DNA of 64,000 bases, from the NCBI GenBank assembly GCA_034521755.1, contig JAXHMB010000006.1:78530-142529 (forward strand). Direction: 5' to 3'. Made by a program: the position numbers and the translations under genes. The stretch comes from JAXHMB01 sp034521755. Lineage in GTDB: Bacteria; Bacteroidota; Rhodothermia; Balneolales; Balneolaceae. Positions 27,468 through 37,260 of this stretch are shown here, one piece after another (position 1 is the first letter of the stretch; every line of letters begins with the position of its first letter). Under the pieces are notes generated by a model, which made no database searches, had not been told where the DNA came from, and worked only from the letters and a program-made list of their open reading frames with translations.

Positions 27468-30317
27468 TTAGGCTGTAACCTTTTGGCTCTTCTCACGGTC
27501 AAATTCCTCCTTTAAAAACTGACCGGTATAACTCTGATCTATCTCAGCAACTTCTTCGGGTGTGCCCTGTGCAATAACTTCGCCACCTTCATGTCCCCCT
27601 TCTGGACCCAGATCAATGATCCAGTCTGCCGCTTTAATGAGATCTAGGTTATGCTCAATGACGATTACTGTATTGCCTTTATCAACAAGCTGCTGACACA
27701 CATCTACCAACATACGCACATCCTGGAAGTGCAGGCCGGTGGTAGGCTCATCCATAATATATAGAGTATCACCCGTCCCAACTTTGGAAAGTTCACGGGA
27801 AAGCTTGATACGCTGTGCCTCTCCTCCGGAAAGCGTGGTGCTCGACTGTCCAAGGGTAAGATAACCGAGTCCTACATCACAGAGCGTACCTAAAATTCGG
27901 TTGATGGCCGGAACTGAATCAAAGAACTCGCTGGCTTCCTGTATAGACATTTCCAGCACGTCGGCAATATTTTTGCCTTTGTAATAAATCTCCAGCGTTT
28001 CACGATTATAGCGGCGCGCGTTACAGGTTTCACAGTCCACATATACATCGGGCAGAAAGTTCATCTCAATTTTCCTTACTCCGTCACCACCACATGTTTC
28101 ACAACGGCCTCCTTTCACATTAAATGAAAAACGCCCCTGATCATAGCCACGAATCTTAGATTCGGGAAGCTCAGCAAAAAGCTTGCGGATATGGTCAAAT
28201 ACTTTGGTATAGGTACCCGGATTTGAGCGCGGTGTACGACCAATCGGACTTTGATCAACAGATATAATCTTATCCAGATTGTCCAGCCCCTCTACCTCAT
28301 CGTAAGGCAGCGGCACCGTCTTAGAATTATAAAAGTAATTAGATAAAATGGGTGCTAAGGTCTGATTGATGAGCGTACTCTTTCCGCTTCCACTTACACC
28401 GGTCACACAAATAAACTTGCCCAATGGTATTTCCACATCTTCACCTTTGAGATTGTGACCACGAGCGCCCAAAATCTTTATGCTTTTGCTATTGCCTTTG
28501 CGCCGTTCATCCGGATATGGAACCACTTCTTCATCTTTCAGGAACTTGGCTGTCATAGATTCGGGGTCCAGATCTTCCGGTTTTCCTTCCGTTACAATCT
28601 CTCCACCATAATCTCCTGCACCCGGTCCCAAGTCTAACACATAATCTGCATGTTCTATCGTTTCGCGGTCGTGTTCTACAACAATCACACTGTTGCCTAA
28701 ATCACGAAGTGTCTCCAGAGATCGAATCAATTTAATATTATCTTTTTGATGCAGACCGATGCTGGGCTCATCCAATATATAAAGCACTCCAACAAGCTGT
28801 GTGCCAATTTGTGTAGCCAAACGAATACGCTGTGCTTCCCCACCGCTAAGGGATTGTGCCTCACGATCCAGGGTCAGATAATTCAATCCTACATTTAGCA
28901 GAAAGTCTACACGGTCGCGAACTTCTTTAAGCACCTGACTGCCTATCTTCTGCTGACGCTCATTGAGATCTAAATTGTTGATAGTATTGCGCAGGCTGGA
29001 AATATCAAGTTTCACCAAGTCATCAATTCCATGGCCGTCAATCTTATAGGAAAGCGACTCCTTATTTAGCCGGCCTCCTCCACACTCGGGACAGTCTACC
29101 TTGCTCATAAAAGCTTTGGCTTTATCACGCTGCTTGCTCGATTTACTATCCTTAAATTGTTCTTTGATAGTGTTTCGCAATCCCTTAAACGAGTGCTTGT
29201 ATGTTACGTTATCGTTTCGGAAATCGTAGCTGACATTAAACTTGGTATCCCCACCACCGTTCATCATCAAATCCAATGCTTCATCAGAGAATTCTTTGAT
29301 CGGAGTTTCAAAATCAAGATCCATCGTCTCTAAAACTGCTTTTAGCTGCTTGAAGGCAAAAATATCACGGGGCTCACCCAGAAAACGAATAGCACCTTCA
29401 GCAATACTTTGGTCTTTATTGGGGATTAGCAGATCAATATCAACATCATAGGTATAACCAAGGCCATCACACTTGGAACAGGCACCGTATGGAGAATTAA
29501 ATGAGAACATGTTTGGCGCCGGATCTTCATAAGCCAAGCCACTTTCAGGATCGAACAGGTTCTGTGAAAACAGCTGATCTTTATATTCTCCTTCCTCTTC
29601 ACCCGGTATGGAAAGAATTACATTACCGTCAGCCATCTCAAGGGCCAGGCGTACGCTTTCAGCAATCCGTTTTCGACTTTTTCCATTGATTACAAAGCGA
29701 TCAACTACTACTTCAATATTGTGCGTTTTATAGCGATCCACTTTCATATCTTCTTCAAGCTCCATGAATTCGCCATCTACGCGTACCTGTACAAATCCCT
29801 GTTTTCGTGTCTGTTCAAAAAGCTCACGGTAATGTCCTTTGCGGCCCCGCACAACAGGTGCCAGGCAATATGCTTTGGTACCTTCCGTCATATCCATAAT
29901 GGTTGAAACAACCTGGTCGGCTGTCTGCTTCTCCATTTTGTTACCTGTTTTGTAGGAATAGGGAATTCCTATGCGCGCATAAAGCAGCCGAAGAAAGTCA
30001 TATATTTCTGTAACAGTCCCTACTGTCGATCGTGGATTTCGGTTAGTGGTTTTTTGATCAATCGATATAACCGGCGAAAGTCCGTCGATAAAGTCAACTT
30101 CAGGGCGCTCCATCATCCCCAAAAATTGACGGGCATAAGCAGAAAGGGATTCCAGGAAGCGGCGTTGGCCCTCAGCATAGATCGTGTCAAAAGCCAGGGA
30201 AGATTTGCCTGACCCTGAAATACCGGTAACCACTACCAGTTGTTCTCTTGGAATGTCAACGTCTATATTTTTCAGGTTGTGCTCACGTGCACCACGGATA
30301 ACAATATTTTCTCGCAA
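27468..30317 (-). CDS. uvrA: Excinuclease ABC subunit A
   Basis: DNA-damage recognition ATPase of nucleotide excision repair, 949 residues, intact. First ABC module: Walker A VVTGISGSGKSSLAFDTIYA (about residues 28-47) and signature LSGGEAQRIRLATQ. Second module: Walker A CVTGVSGSGKSTLI (about 640), with signature TLSGGEAQRIKLSREL and Walker B LYIMDEPTTGLH. Zinc-binding cysteines are seen in CDGLGY/CSKC, in CPECGGGRL and in the second module CETCGGDGVRKIEM. All features of a working UvrA are present. Upstream of it a short gap leads to a divergent membrane protein gene. Confidence 0.98.
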   Translation of the reverse strand: MRENIVIRGAREHNLKNIDVDIPREQLVVVTGISGSGKSSLAFDTIYAEGQRRFLESLSAYARQFLGMMERPEVDFIDGLSPVISIDQKTTNRNPRSTVGTVTEIYDFLRLLYARIGIPYSYKTGNKMEKQTADQVVSTIMDMTEGTKAYCLAPVVRGRKGHYRELFEQTRKQGFVQVRVDGEFMELEEDMKVDRYKTHNIEVVVDRFVINGKSRKRIAESVRLALEMADGNVILSIPGEEEGEYKDQLFSQNLFDPESGLAYEDPAPNMFSFNSPYGACSKCDGLGYTYDVDIDLLIPNKDQSIAEGAIRFLGEPRDIFAFKQLKAVLETMDLDFETPIKEFSDEALDLMMNGGGDTKFNVSYDFRNDNVTYKHSFKGLRNTIKEQFKDSKSSKQRDKAKAFMSKVDCPECGGGRLNKESLSYKIDGHGIDDLVKLDISSLRNTINNLDLNERQQKIGSQVLKEVRDRVDFLLNVGLNYLTLDREAQSLSGGEAQRIRLATQIGTQLVGVLYILDEPSIGLHQKDNIKLIRSLETLRDLGNSVIVVEHDRETIEHADYVLDLGPGAGDYGGEIVTEGKPEDLDPESMTAKFLKDEEVVPYPDERRKGNSKSIKILGARGHNLKGEDVEIPLGKFICVTGVSGSGKSTLINQTLAPILSNYFYNSKTVPLPYDEVEGLDNLDKIISVDQSPIGRTPRSNPGTYTKVFDHIRKLFAELPESKIRGYDQGRFSFNVKGGRCETCGGDGVRKIEMNFLPDVYVDCETCNARRYNRETLEIYYKGKNIADVLEMSIQEASEFFDSVPAINRILGTLCDVGLGYLTLGQSSTTLSGGEAQRIKLSRELSKVGTGDTLYIMDEPTTGLHFQDVRMLVDVCQQLVDKGNTVIVIEHNLDLIKAADWIIDLGPEGGHEGGEVIAQGTPEEVAEIDQSYTGQFLKEEFDREKSQKVTA

Positions 30318-30447
30318 AGTACTGGGAATTTCGGGTTCCGAATAAACCCCTTAAGTTAAGGATAAATTCTTACTTTTGAAGGAAATGAATTCTAAAAAAT
30401 TAGTCTCGGTAGATTAACTCTAATATTACCTTAATCATTCAACTATA

Positions 30448-31104
30448 ATGCCTAAACGCACAATCGATCTTCCCGGAGTTTATAAGTTCAGTTTTTCACA
30501 GTTCAAAAAGTATGTTTCTTTCATCATTGGTGTAGCGGCCACCTACTTTGTATTGGCTATTGTTCCGCAAGTATACTTTTATCTGCGCGCTCCTCAGGAC
30601 CCTACCACAGAAAGCCAGTTTTTCTCATTTATGCTCACACTCATCCAGCTTTTCCTTGCCCTGGGTTTCACCAAAGTTATGCTGCTGCTTATCGATGACA
30701 AACCGGTAGAGATTGTGGATATGGTAAATAACTTCAGGATTTTTCTGAGCTACTTTGTAGGTAGTTTTCTGTTTGGCATGGCAGTACTTATTGGCATATT
30801 CCTCCTGATTATACCGGGCATCTACATTGGGCTCCGGCTTCAATTTTATCAATATTACATTATTGAAGAAGGCGACAATTCATTTACGGCACTAAAGAAA
30901 AGCTTTGATGCAACCGAAAACCTGGCGCTTGAGCTATTCCTGTTCGGGCTTACTGTATTTCTTATTAATCTTGGCGGTATGCTCCTTTTTGGGATTGGCA
31001 TCTTGGTCACCTATCCCATTACCACAATGGCCACGGCAGCTATTTATAAAAGTTTAGAATCAGAGGAGACAACTATTCCGGAAAACACATATCGTCTTGA
31101 ATAA
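30448..31104 (+). CDS. Integral membrane protein of unknown function
   Basis: A 218-residue hydrophobic protein with about five membrane segments (around residues 24-44, 62-80, 98-125, 155-180 and 180-200) and a glycine/isoleucine-rich helix MAVLIGIFLLIIPGIYIGLR. The layout, with a conserved turn LRLQFYQYYIIEEG followed by a cytosolic loop holding ALKKSFDAT, resembles DUF975/YciC-like membrane proteins. No catalytic motif is visible. Divergent from uvrA, and it stands alone. Confidence 0.6.
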   Translation: MPKRTIDLPGVYKFSFSQFKKYVSFIIGVAATYFVLAIVPQVYFYLRAPQDPTTESQFFSFMLTLIQLFLALGFTKVMLLLIDDKPVEIVDMVNNFRIFLSYFVGSFLFGMAVLIGIFLLIIPGIYIGLRLQFYQYYIIEEGDNSFTALKKSFDATENLALELFLFGLTVFLINLGGMLLFGIGILVTYPITTMATAAIYKSLESEETTIPENTYRLE

Positions 31105-31255
31105 TAATTTGTCACAATTAATGATTTCTCTTCTCTTATAAACAGGCTATCTTATTGCATTAATAAAACTGGCGATAACTACCAGAAAAATTCGGAACAC
31201 AATCATCACTTCCGAGTTTAAGCTTTGCAACAATTAATAAATCATCTACAGAATT

Positions 31256-32296
31256 ATGCGATCAGCGCATCTTTTTACAATTTTCGTGGCTATTCTATGT
31301 GTAGCATGCAGTTCCGTTAAAACCGGTGATTCCAAAAAAGAACCACTGCTTCCATACGTTGAAGATAATCGGGTTGGATTCCTGGATACTCAGCTCAACA
31401 AAAAAATAAATCCCTCCTTCGCATACTTACCCAATCGAAACTGGCCGTATGAATTTTCGGAAGGCTTGGCTGCTATCAATTTTTTGGGAGTAGTCGGTTT
31501 TATTGACAAAGATGGCGATGTTGTCATAGAGCCAAAATTTGATATGGCCTATAATTTCTCGAATGGGCTGGCGCTGGTACGGGCGAAAGACAAATTTGGA
31601 TTTATAAAAAAGTCGGGGAGCTACAAAATTGAACCTGAATTTAAAGGAGCAGGAAATTTTCATAATAACCTGGCACCCGTTAAAAAAGAAAAGAATAGCT
31701 TGTGGGGATATATTAATAAAAAGAATGAATTTATAATTGTGCCCCGGTTTCTTGCAGCAAAAGACTTTTCAGAAGGATTTGCCCTGGTTCAAAATACCGA
31801 TCACAAAGAATGGGGCTTTATAAATACAGAAGGAGAAGTTGTTATTGATTACCAATACCCAAAAGCTGAATCTTTTTCCGAGGGGTTGGCTGCCGTTCAG
31901 CTGGAGTATAAACAATGGGGCTATATTGATACCATGGGAAGAGTTCATATTGATTCCCGGTTCCTCGAAGCCGGACCTTTTTCGGAAGGCAAGGCTGCTG
32001 TAGCAATGCCGGAAGATGAAACCAATCTTGATACGAAAAAGTACGGTTATGTCAACAAAAGAGGTCGATTTATTATAGAGCCAAAATTTGACGAGGCTTT
32101 CCCTTTCTCAAACGGCATTGCCCGTGTTAAAATCGGAAATAAGTATACCTATATAAATGAACAGGGTAAGATGATTTCTGATCCTATTTATGACATGGCA
32201 TGGGACTTCAAAGGTGGTTTAGGCTTGGTAAAGATTAACAACAAGTTTGCTTACATAAACAAAGAGGGAATCTTTTCTTTAGAGCCACTGAGTTAG
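31256..32296 (+). CDS. WG-repeat lipoprotein
   Basis: Signal peptide MRSAHLFTIFVAILCVA with lipobox Cys at about residue 18. The mature protein (~330 residues) consists of about nine tandem repeats of 35-45 residues, each starting with a W/F/Y-G-[YF]-[IV] strand and ending with F-S-[NE]-G-L-A-x-V (e.g. WGYIDTMGRVHIDSRF, then PFSEGKAAVA). These are KWG/WG repeats, beta-hairpin units that form extended or propeller-like surfaces. They are presumed to bind other envelope components; no ligand is known. Anchored at the outer membrane or inner-membrane periplasmic face. Confidence 0.88.
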   Translation: MRSAHLFTIFVAILCVACSSVKTGDSKKEPLLPYVEDNRVGFLDTQLNKKINPSFAYLPNRNWPYEFSEGLAAINFLGVVGFIDKDGDVVIEPKFDMAYNFSNGLALVRAKDKFGFIKKSGSYKIEPEFKGAGNFHNNLAPVKKEKNSLWGYINKKNEFIIVPRFLAAKDFSEGFALVQNTDHKEWGFINTEGEVVIDYQYPKAESFSEGLAAVQLEYKQWGYIDTMGRVHIDSRFLEAGPFSEGKAAVAMPEDETNLDTKKYGYVNKRGRFIIEPKFDEAFPFSNGIARVKIGNKYTYINEQGKMISDPIYDMAWDFKGGLGLVKINNKFAYINKEGIFSLEPLS

Positions 32297-32408
32297 TAAG
32301 AATACCCCAATTGCAATCTTCTTTAAAGGGTAGCGGAACTATTATCCGTTTACAAAAATTTCACTTATCTTTAGTCTTTTTGTAATAAAATAGATTTATC
32401 AACCATCG

Positions 32409-33791
32409 ATGTTTAACGAAAAAACTGTGGCCCCTGAAGTAGCAAATCCTGAAGACTGGTCTCCGGTCTCCTGGAAAAACTTTCCAATCAAACAAATGCC
32501 TGAATATCCAAGTCAGGAAGAACTGGATAAGGTATATAAGGAGCTTCGCACCTATCCCCCGCTTATTACTTCGTGGGAAGTTGAAGCTTTGAAGAAAAAA
32601 CTGGCTGATGTAGCGGCAGGTAAAAGTTTTTTGTTGCAAGGCGGAGACTGTGCCGAAAGTTTTGCCGACTGCAAAGCACCCAAGATTGTAAATCTGCTTA
32701 AGGTCCTTTTACAGATGAGCTTTATCATGATTCATGAACAGGGAATTCCTGTTGTCCGCGTTGGACGTATTGCCGGACAGTATGCCAAGCCGCGTTCTCG
32801 TGATTATGAAATTGTAGATGGTGAGGAAATACCCAATTACAGGGGCGACCTCATTAATAGTATTAAACCCAAGCACGAAGCCAGAATTGCCGACCCCAGC
32901 CGATTGTTGGTTGGATACGAAAAAGCAGCACTTACGCTGAACTTTCTGCGTGCCTTATCTGATGAGGGATTTGCTGACCTGCATCACCCGGAATACTGGG
33001 AGCTGGATTTTATGAAGCAGAACCCATACTACCAGGATTACGAAGCGATGGTTAATTCCATCCAAAAGGCAGTCAGCTTTATGGAAACCATTACGCCCAA
33101 TGAGTTTAATACGCTCCAAAAGATCAATGTTTATACTTCCCACGAGGGACTTAATCTGTATTACGATGGAGCTCAAACCCGAAGAGTCCCGCGGCGTGAA
33201 GGCTGGTACAATTTAAGTTCACACCTCATTTGGCTGGGCAATCGCACTCGTGATATTGATGGGGCTCATGTTGAATACCTGCGTGGGATCCGCAATCCTA
33301 TCGGCATTAAGATTGGCCCCGAATATGATATTGATGAAACGCTGGCGCTCATAGAAAAACTCAACCCTATTCATGAGGCCGGTAAGATAGTGTTAATCAC
33401 TCGGTTTGGAAAAGATAAGGTGGAAGCGTGCCTACCTGACCTGATTAAGCAGCTTAAGCATAATGGTATGCCGGTAGTCTGGAGCTGTGATCCTATGCAT
33501 GGCAATACCTTTTCAACAGAAAATAATATCAAGACAAGAAACTTCGAGGATATTATTGGAGAAATTCGCAAGACTTTTGCGGTACATCGCGATCAAGGCA
33601 GCTATCTGGGGGGCGTACATCTTGAACTTACCGGTGATAACGTTACGGAATGCGTTGGTGGTGCCAAAGGACTCGGTGAAGGAGAACTTCATCAAAACTA
33701 TGAAACTTACTGTGACCCCCGGCTCAACTACGAACAAAGTCTTGAAATGGCTTTCCTGATTGCCAAAGAGTGGAATGAAAGCTATGGGTAA
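32409..33791 (+). CDS. aroF: 3-deoxy-7-phosphoheptulonate synthase, class II (plant type)
   Basis: Entry enzyme of the shikimate pathway: phosphoenolpyruvate + erythrose 4-phosphate to DAHP. A 460-residue class II enzyme, recognised by LLQGGDCAESFADC (the metal Cys lies here), RVGRIAGQYAKPRS, SHLIWLGNRTRDIDGAHVEY, WSCDPMHGNT with the metal His, and GVHLELTGDNVTEC with the metal Glu. Class II forms in bacteria are often sensitive to aromatic amino acids through an N-terminal extension; only a short one is present here. Single-gene transcription unit. The gene symbol is by family convention. Confidence 0.95.
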   Translation: MFNEKTVAPEVANPEDWSPVSWKNFPIKQMPEYPSQEELDKVYKELRTYPPLITSWEVEALKKKLADVAAGKSFLLQGGDCAESFADCKAPKIVNLLKVLLQMSFIMIHEQGIPVVRVGRIAGQYAKPRSRDYEIVDGEEIPNYRGDLINSIKPKHEARIADPSRLLVGYEKAALTLNFLRALSDEGFADLHHPEYWELDFMKQNPYYQDYEAMVNSIQKAVSFMETITPNEFNTLQKINVYTSHEGLNLYYDGAQTRRVPRREGWYNLSSHLIWLGNRTRDIDGAHVEYLRGIRNPIGIKIGPEYDIDETLALIEKLNPIHEAGKIVLITRFGKDKVEACLPDLIKQLKHNGMPVVWSCDPMHGNTFSTENNIKTRNFEDIIGEIRKTFAVHRDQGSYLGGVHLELTGDNVTECVGGAKGLGEGELHQNYETYCDPRLNYEQSLEMAFLIAKEWNESYG

Positions 33792-34016
33792 TCCCATATC
33801 CTTCAACTTGAAAACTGCCACAAAATCAGACTGACTGTCGGTTTGTCCAAGAAATAAATGACAACTTTTCTTTGATCAAATATAATTCTGCAAAAAACGC
33901 AGACTATCATTGGCTGAATGTCAGTAAAAGAGCTTCTCAGACCGTTTGGCATAAGTATTGATGTATATAATAGTGAGTTTTTGAGACAATCAATCTGAAC
34001 TAAATCAGACACTATT
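33792..34016. other. Intergenic region before hsp20
   Basis: About 225 AT-rich bases between the DAHP synthase stop and the hsp20 start. They carry the hsp20 promoter; I find no CIRCE inverted repeat, so control by HrcA is not supported. Near 33946 there is a weak -24/-12 lookalike (TTGGCAT-N5-TTGAT), which I do not accept as a sigma-54 site. Confidence 0.35.
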
Positions 34017-34445
34017 ATGACACTTTTAAAATACAACCAACCCAACAGAAACATGATGTCAAAGAATTTCTCAGACATTATGGATGAATTTTTCAACGAT
34101 GTAGTAAATAAACGCAACGATTCTTTTGTACCCGGTATTGATATCTCTGAAACAGATAATCAATTCCTGATTTCAGCAGAACTGCCGGGCATGACTAAAG
34201 AAGACATTGACATCAGTCTAGATAATGGACGTCTTTCCATCAGCGGTGAGCGAAAGTTTGAGCAGGAAGAAGAAGGTAAAACATTCCACCGAGTAGAAAC
34301 CCGCTATGGTTCTTTTAACCGTTCATTCCAGCTGCCAGACAATGTTGATGAAGAAAGTATCCAAGCTACTTACGATAATGGCTTGCTGAACATCAGCATT
34401 GACAAATCTGAAGACAAAGTTAAAAAGAAGATTGAAATCAGCTAA
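34017..34445 (+). CDS. Small heat shock protein, Hsp20/alpha-crystallin family
   Basis: A 142-residue ATP-independent holdase. An N-terminal arm (residues 1-40) precedes an alpha-crystallin domain beginning VPGIDISETDNQFLISAELPG (about 43-62). The domain includes the strand RLSISGERKF and the dimer-loop ending FNRSFQLPDNVD, with a C-terminal GLLNISIDKSE strand. A C-terminal I-x-I tail is weak (KKKIEIS). The first ATG with an upstream A/T leader is used; a second (MMSKNF, residue 13) is possible. A terminator follows at 34482. Stress-induced in relatives. Confidence 0.93.
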   Translation: MTLLKYNQPNRNMMSKNFSDIMDEFFNDVVNKRNDSFVPGIDISETDNQFLISAELPGMTKEDIDISLDNGRLSISGERKFEQEEEGKTFHRVETRYGSFNRSFQLPDNVDEESIQATYDNGLLNISIDKSEDKVKKKIEIS

Positions 34446-34481
34446 ATAAACTGATTGGTCATGACGTAGTAGCATGGCGTT

Positions 34482-34516
34482 AGCCGGGATTGCCATGAAG
34501 GTGATCCCGGCTTTCT
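34482..34516 (+). terminator. Terminator-like hairpin after hsp20
   Basis: AGCCGGGAT pairs with ATCCCGGCT over a 13-base loop, followed by TTCTATCT. The stem is strong but the T-run is interrupted, so it is a weaker terminator. Confidence 0.55.
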
Positions 34517-34618
34517 ATCTAGAAAAAGCCCATACAATATTTTTGTAAAAAATCTGTTGAAGATACTGCTAGAAATTAATCCCTTTCATTAATTATTTAC
34601 TGAAATACGGAGTTGAAT

Positions 34619-36100
34619 ATGAAACGTTTTAATTCTTCACTACTGATAGCCGCTGTTGCGGTACTTTTAATAGGTTTTTATTCCATTGATTTATATCCGG
34701 AGAAAGCGAGCGTTTTCTCGCTGCCCGATCTTCCAAGCACTTCAAGTGTGGAGTCTGCTGAGAAACAACCGGTTAAAACCCTGCAAGATTTTAATGATGC
34801 CATTGTTGACATTGCTGACAAAGCAACCCCAACAGTGGTTACTATTCGTGTAACTCAAACCGTTGAAGTTCCAAATAGTCCATTTTCAAGATTCTTTGGT
34901 GATCCGCGAGGGAGCCAGGAACGACAAAGACGCGGGTTGGGGTCAGGTGTCATTGTTTCTGAAGAAGGTTACATTATAACCAATGCTCATGTTGTAGAAG
35001 GTGCTGATGAAATTGCTGTGGGATTGAGCAACGGCGAAGAATATGATGGAGAAGTAGTCGGAACAGATCCTCGTACAGACATTGCCGTGGTAAAAATTAA
35101 TGCTGAAGGTTTATCTGCCCTGAAAATTGGTAATAGCGATGAAGTCCGTGTAGGAGAAATGGTACTTGCAATTGGTAGTCCACTGGGGGAAAACCTAGCT
35201 CATTCTGTTTCCATGGGTATTGTTTCAGCTAAAGACCGGGCCATTCAAATTATTGACGAAGGCCAGGGCTATGAAAACTTTATCCAGACCGATGCCGCTA
35301 TAAATCCCGGCAATTCAGGTGGTGCACTCGTAAACATGGATGGTGAACTGGTAGGCATCAACTCCGCAATCGCCTCTCGTTCAGGTGGCAATGACGGTAT
35401 TGGTTTTGCAGTACCTTCAAATTTGGCAAAATCTGTTATGGAGTCCCTTATTGAAAGCGGAGAAGTAGTACGTGGTTATGTTGGTATTACAATGGCTGGT
35501 GAAGTGGACCGTACCATGGCAAAAGCACTCGGCCTCAAAAATGCCAATGGTGTCATTGTTGGTGCCGTTGAGCCCGATGGTCCTGCAGACATGGCTGGAC
35601 TTAAAGAAGGCGATGTGATTCAAAAATTGAATGGAGAAAAAGTAGAAACTCAGTTCAAATTTCGAACAGATATTGCAACCTCAAGTCCTGGCACAGAAGT
35701 TACGCTTGGAATTGTACGCGAGGGCAAGAATATGAGTGTTGATGTCACTCTTGGCGAACTGCCTGATAACCTTGCAGCAAATATGGGGAGAGCACAAGAT
35801 CGAGATATGGAAACAGAACTTGGATTCAGAGTTCAACCTGTTACGCCAGAGATAGCTCAAAGACTTGGACTGGATGCAAGTCAACAAGGAGTCATTGTTA
35901 CTGATATAAACCAGGGAAGCAATGCATTCAGACAAGGACTTCGTCCACGAGATGTAATTGTAAGTGTTGCCAGAAATCCTGTTGAAGACGTCTCGGATTT
36001 TAGAAGAGAAATGTCAAAAGTAGCAGAAAGTGAAGATAAGGTTGCTCTTCTAAAAGTAATAAGAGGTGGAGTTTCTCAATATGTAGCTTTTGAGCTTTAA
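34619..36100 (+). CDS. degP: Periplasmic serine protease, DegP/HtrA family
   Basis: Periplasmic quality-control protease of about 493 residues. The ATG at 34619 is preferred over the TTG at 34613 because GGAG at 34609-34612 is correctly spaced. A hydrophobic N-terminus acts as signal anchor (LLIAAVAVLLIGFYSIDLY). The catalytic triad is His124 (ITNAHVV), Asp154 (DPRTDIAVV) and Ser233 (NPGNSGGAL). Two PDZ domains follow (about 285-370 and 390-490), the first beginning RGYVGITM. The second ligand loop has GLRPRDVIVSV. It closes with the strong terminator at 36121. Located between hsp20 and cbpA in a proteostasis block. Confidence 0.95.
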   Translation: MKRFNSSLLIAAVAVLLIGFYSIDLYPEKASVFSLPDLPSTSSVESAEKQPVKTLQDFNDAIVDIADKATPTVVTIRVTQTVEVPNSPFSRFFGDPRGSQERQRRGLGSGVIVSEEGYIITNAHVVEGADEIAVGLSNGEEYDGEVVGTDPRTDIAVVKINAEGLSALKIGNSDEVRVGEMVLAIGSPLGENLAHSVSMGIVSAKDRAIQIIDEGQGYENFIQTDAAINPGNSGGALVNMDGELVGINSAIASRSGGNDGIGFAVPSNLAKSVMESLIESGEVVRGYVGITMAGEVDRTMAKALGLKNANGVIVGAVEPDGPADMAGLKEGDVIQKLNGEKVETQFKFRTDIATSSPGTEVTLGIVREGKNMSVDVTLGELPDNLAANMGRAQDRDMETELGFRVQPVTPEIAQRLGLDASQQGVIVTDINQGSNAFRQGLRPRDVIVSVARNPVEDVSDFRREMSKVAESEDKVALLKVIRGGVSQYVAFEL

Positions 36101-36120
36101 TACTAACCAGCTTGCATTCT

Positions 36121-36152
36121 AAAGCCCTTCGATTGTTCGAAGGGCTTTTTTT
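36121..36152 (+). terminator. Rho-independent terminator after degP
   Basis: AAAGCCCTTCGA pairs with TCGAAGGGCTTT (12-bp stem, short loop) followed by a run of T. Confidence 0.9.
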
Positions 36153-36274
36153 TATGACAAGCTGGCGATGAGTTCTCAATATGCTTGTCATATCGTAAGT
36201 TTTGAAAGGCGTGGCACTTTATTTGCTTATTTTATTATGTTGACTGGTGACAAAAAGAACACAGCAGCATATTT

Positions 36275-37258
36275 ATGGAATACAAAAACTATTACGACAT
36301 ATTAGGAGTAGGTAAAAGCGCTTCTCAGGATGAGATTAAGAAAGCGTACCGTAAAAAAGCTGCAAAGTTCCATCCTGATAAAAACCCTGATGACCCATCT
36401 GCCGAAGAGAAATTTAAAGAAGTAGGGGAAGCTTACGAGGTGTTAAAAGACCCCGAAAAAAGAGAATTATATGACAAAGTTGGCAAGGACTGGAAGAAAT
36501 ATCAGCGGGCCGGTGAAAACAACGGTGGATTTGACTGGTCACAATATGCCGGCCAAGGTCAAGGATTTGGCGGTGGGCAACAATCCTATCGTGTAAATGT
36601 GGAAGACATTTTCGGAGGCGGTGGCGGCGGCTCAGGTCAAGGCAGCCCGTTCTCCAGCTTTTTTGAAACTATATTTGGCGGCGGTGGAGCACGAACACAA
36701 AGCCAAGGCCCAAACTTTCAAAGCCAGGCTCGTCAGCAGAAGAAAAAAGCAGCAAAGAAAAATCTTAAGGCTCAAGTAGCTATTTCACTACAAGAGGCTT
36801 TTGACGGCACTCAACGGACTATTCGCGTGGGCGGTGAAAAAATGAAAATTAAAATTCCGGCAGGCATTGAAGACGGACAGCGCCTAAAGCTTAAAGGCAA
36901 AGGCGCATCGACTATACAAGGCGGACCTCAAGGAGATCTGTTATTAACTATTAAAGTGACCATGCCCGATGACTATGAGCGCAAGGGTAACAATCTTTAC
37001 AAAGATCACTCCATTGACCTTTATACAGCAGTTCTTGGCGGTGATACTACTGTTCAAACGCTCAGCGGTAAAGCTAAATTAAATATACCCGCCGGCACTT
37101 CAGGGGGAGAACTCTTTCGCCTTAAAGGCATGGGCATGCCAAAGTTTAAGAATGAGTCCGTAAAAGGAGACTTTTTTGTACGCGTTCAAATTGACGTACC
37201 CGAAAACTTATCAGATGAACAAAAAGAGCTATTCCAGAAACTGAAAGAGACCGAATAG
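36275..37258 (+). CDS. cbpA: DnaJ-class co-chaperone, CbpA type
   Basis: A 327-residue J-domain protein. The J domain (residues 1-70) has YYDILGVGKSASQDEIKKAY and HPDKNPDDPSAEEKF with the HPD triad near residue 33. A Gly/Phe/Gln-rich linker (about 80-150, GQGFGGGQQ, GGGGGG) follows, with the two-lobed C-terminal peptide-binding region starting LKAQVAISLQEAFDG. There is no zinc-finger, so it is CbpA-like rather than DnaJ. It would stimulate DnaK. The stop is two bases from that of the convergent DUF2784 gene. Confidence 0.92.
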   Translation: MEYKNYYDILGVGKSASQDEIKKAYRKKAAKFHPDKNPDDPSAEEKFKEVGEAYEVLKDPEKRELYDKVGKDWKKYQRAGENNGGFDWSQYAGQGQGFGGGQQSYRVNVEDIFGGGGGGSGQGSPFSSFFETIFGGGGARTQSQGPNFQSQARQQKKKAAKKNLKAQVAISLQEAFDGTQRTIRVGGEKMKIKIPAGIEDGQRLKLKGKGASTIQGGPQGDLLLTIKVTMPDDYERKGNNLYKDHSIDLYTAVLGGDTTVQTLSGKAKLNIPAGTSGGELFRLKGMGMPKFKNESVKGDFFVRVQIDVPENLSDEQKELFQKLKETE

Positions 37259-37260
37259 AT

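Noticed and set aside
33940..33970. Possible sigma-54 promoter (TTGGCAT-N5-TTGAT) before hsp20
   Set aside because: The -12 element has GA instead of GC, and no enhancer-binding protein site is evident; one weak match in AT-rich DNA is expected by chance.
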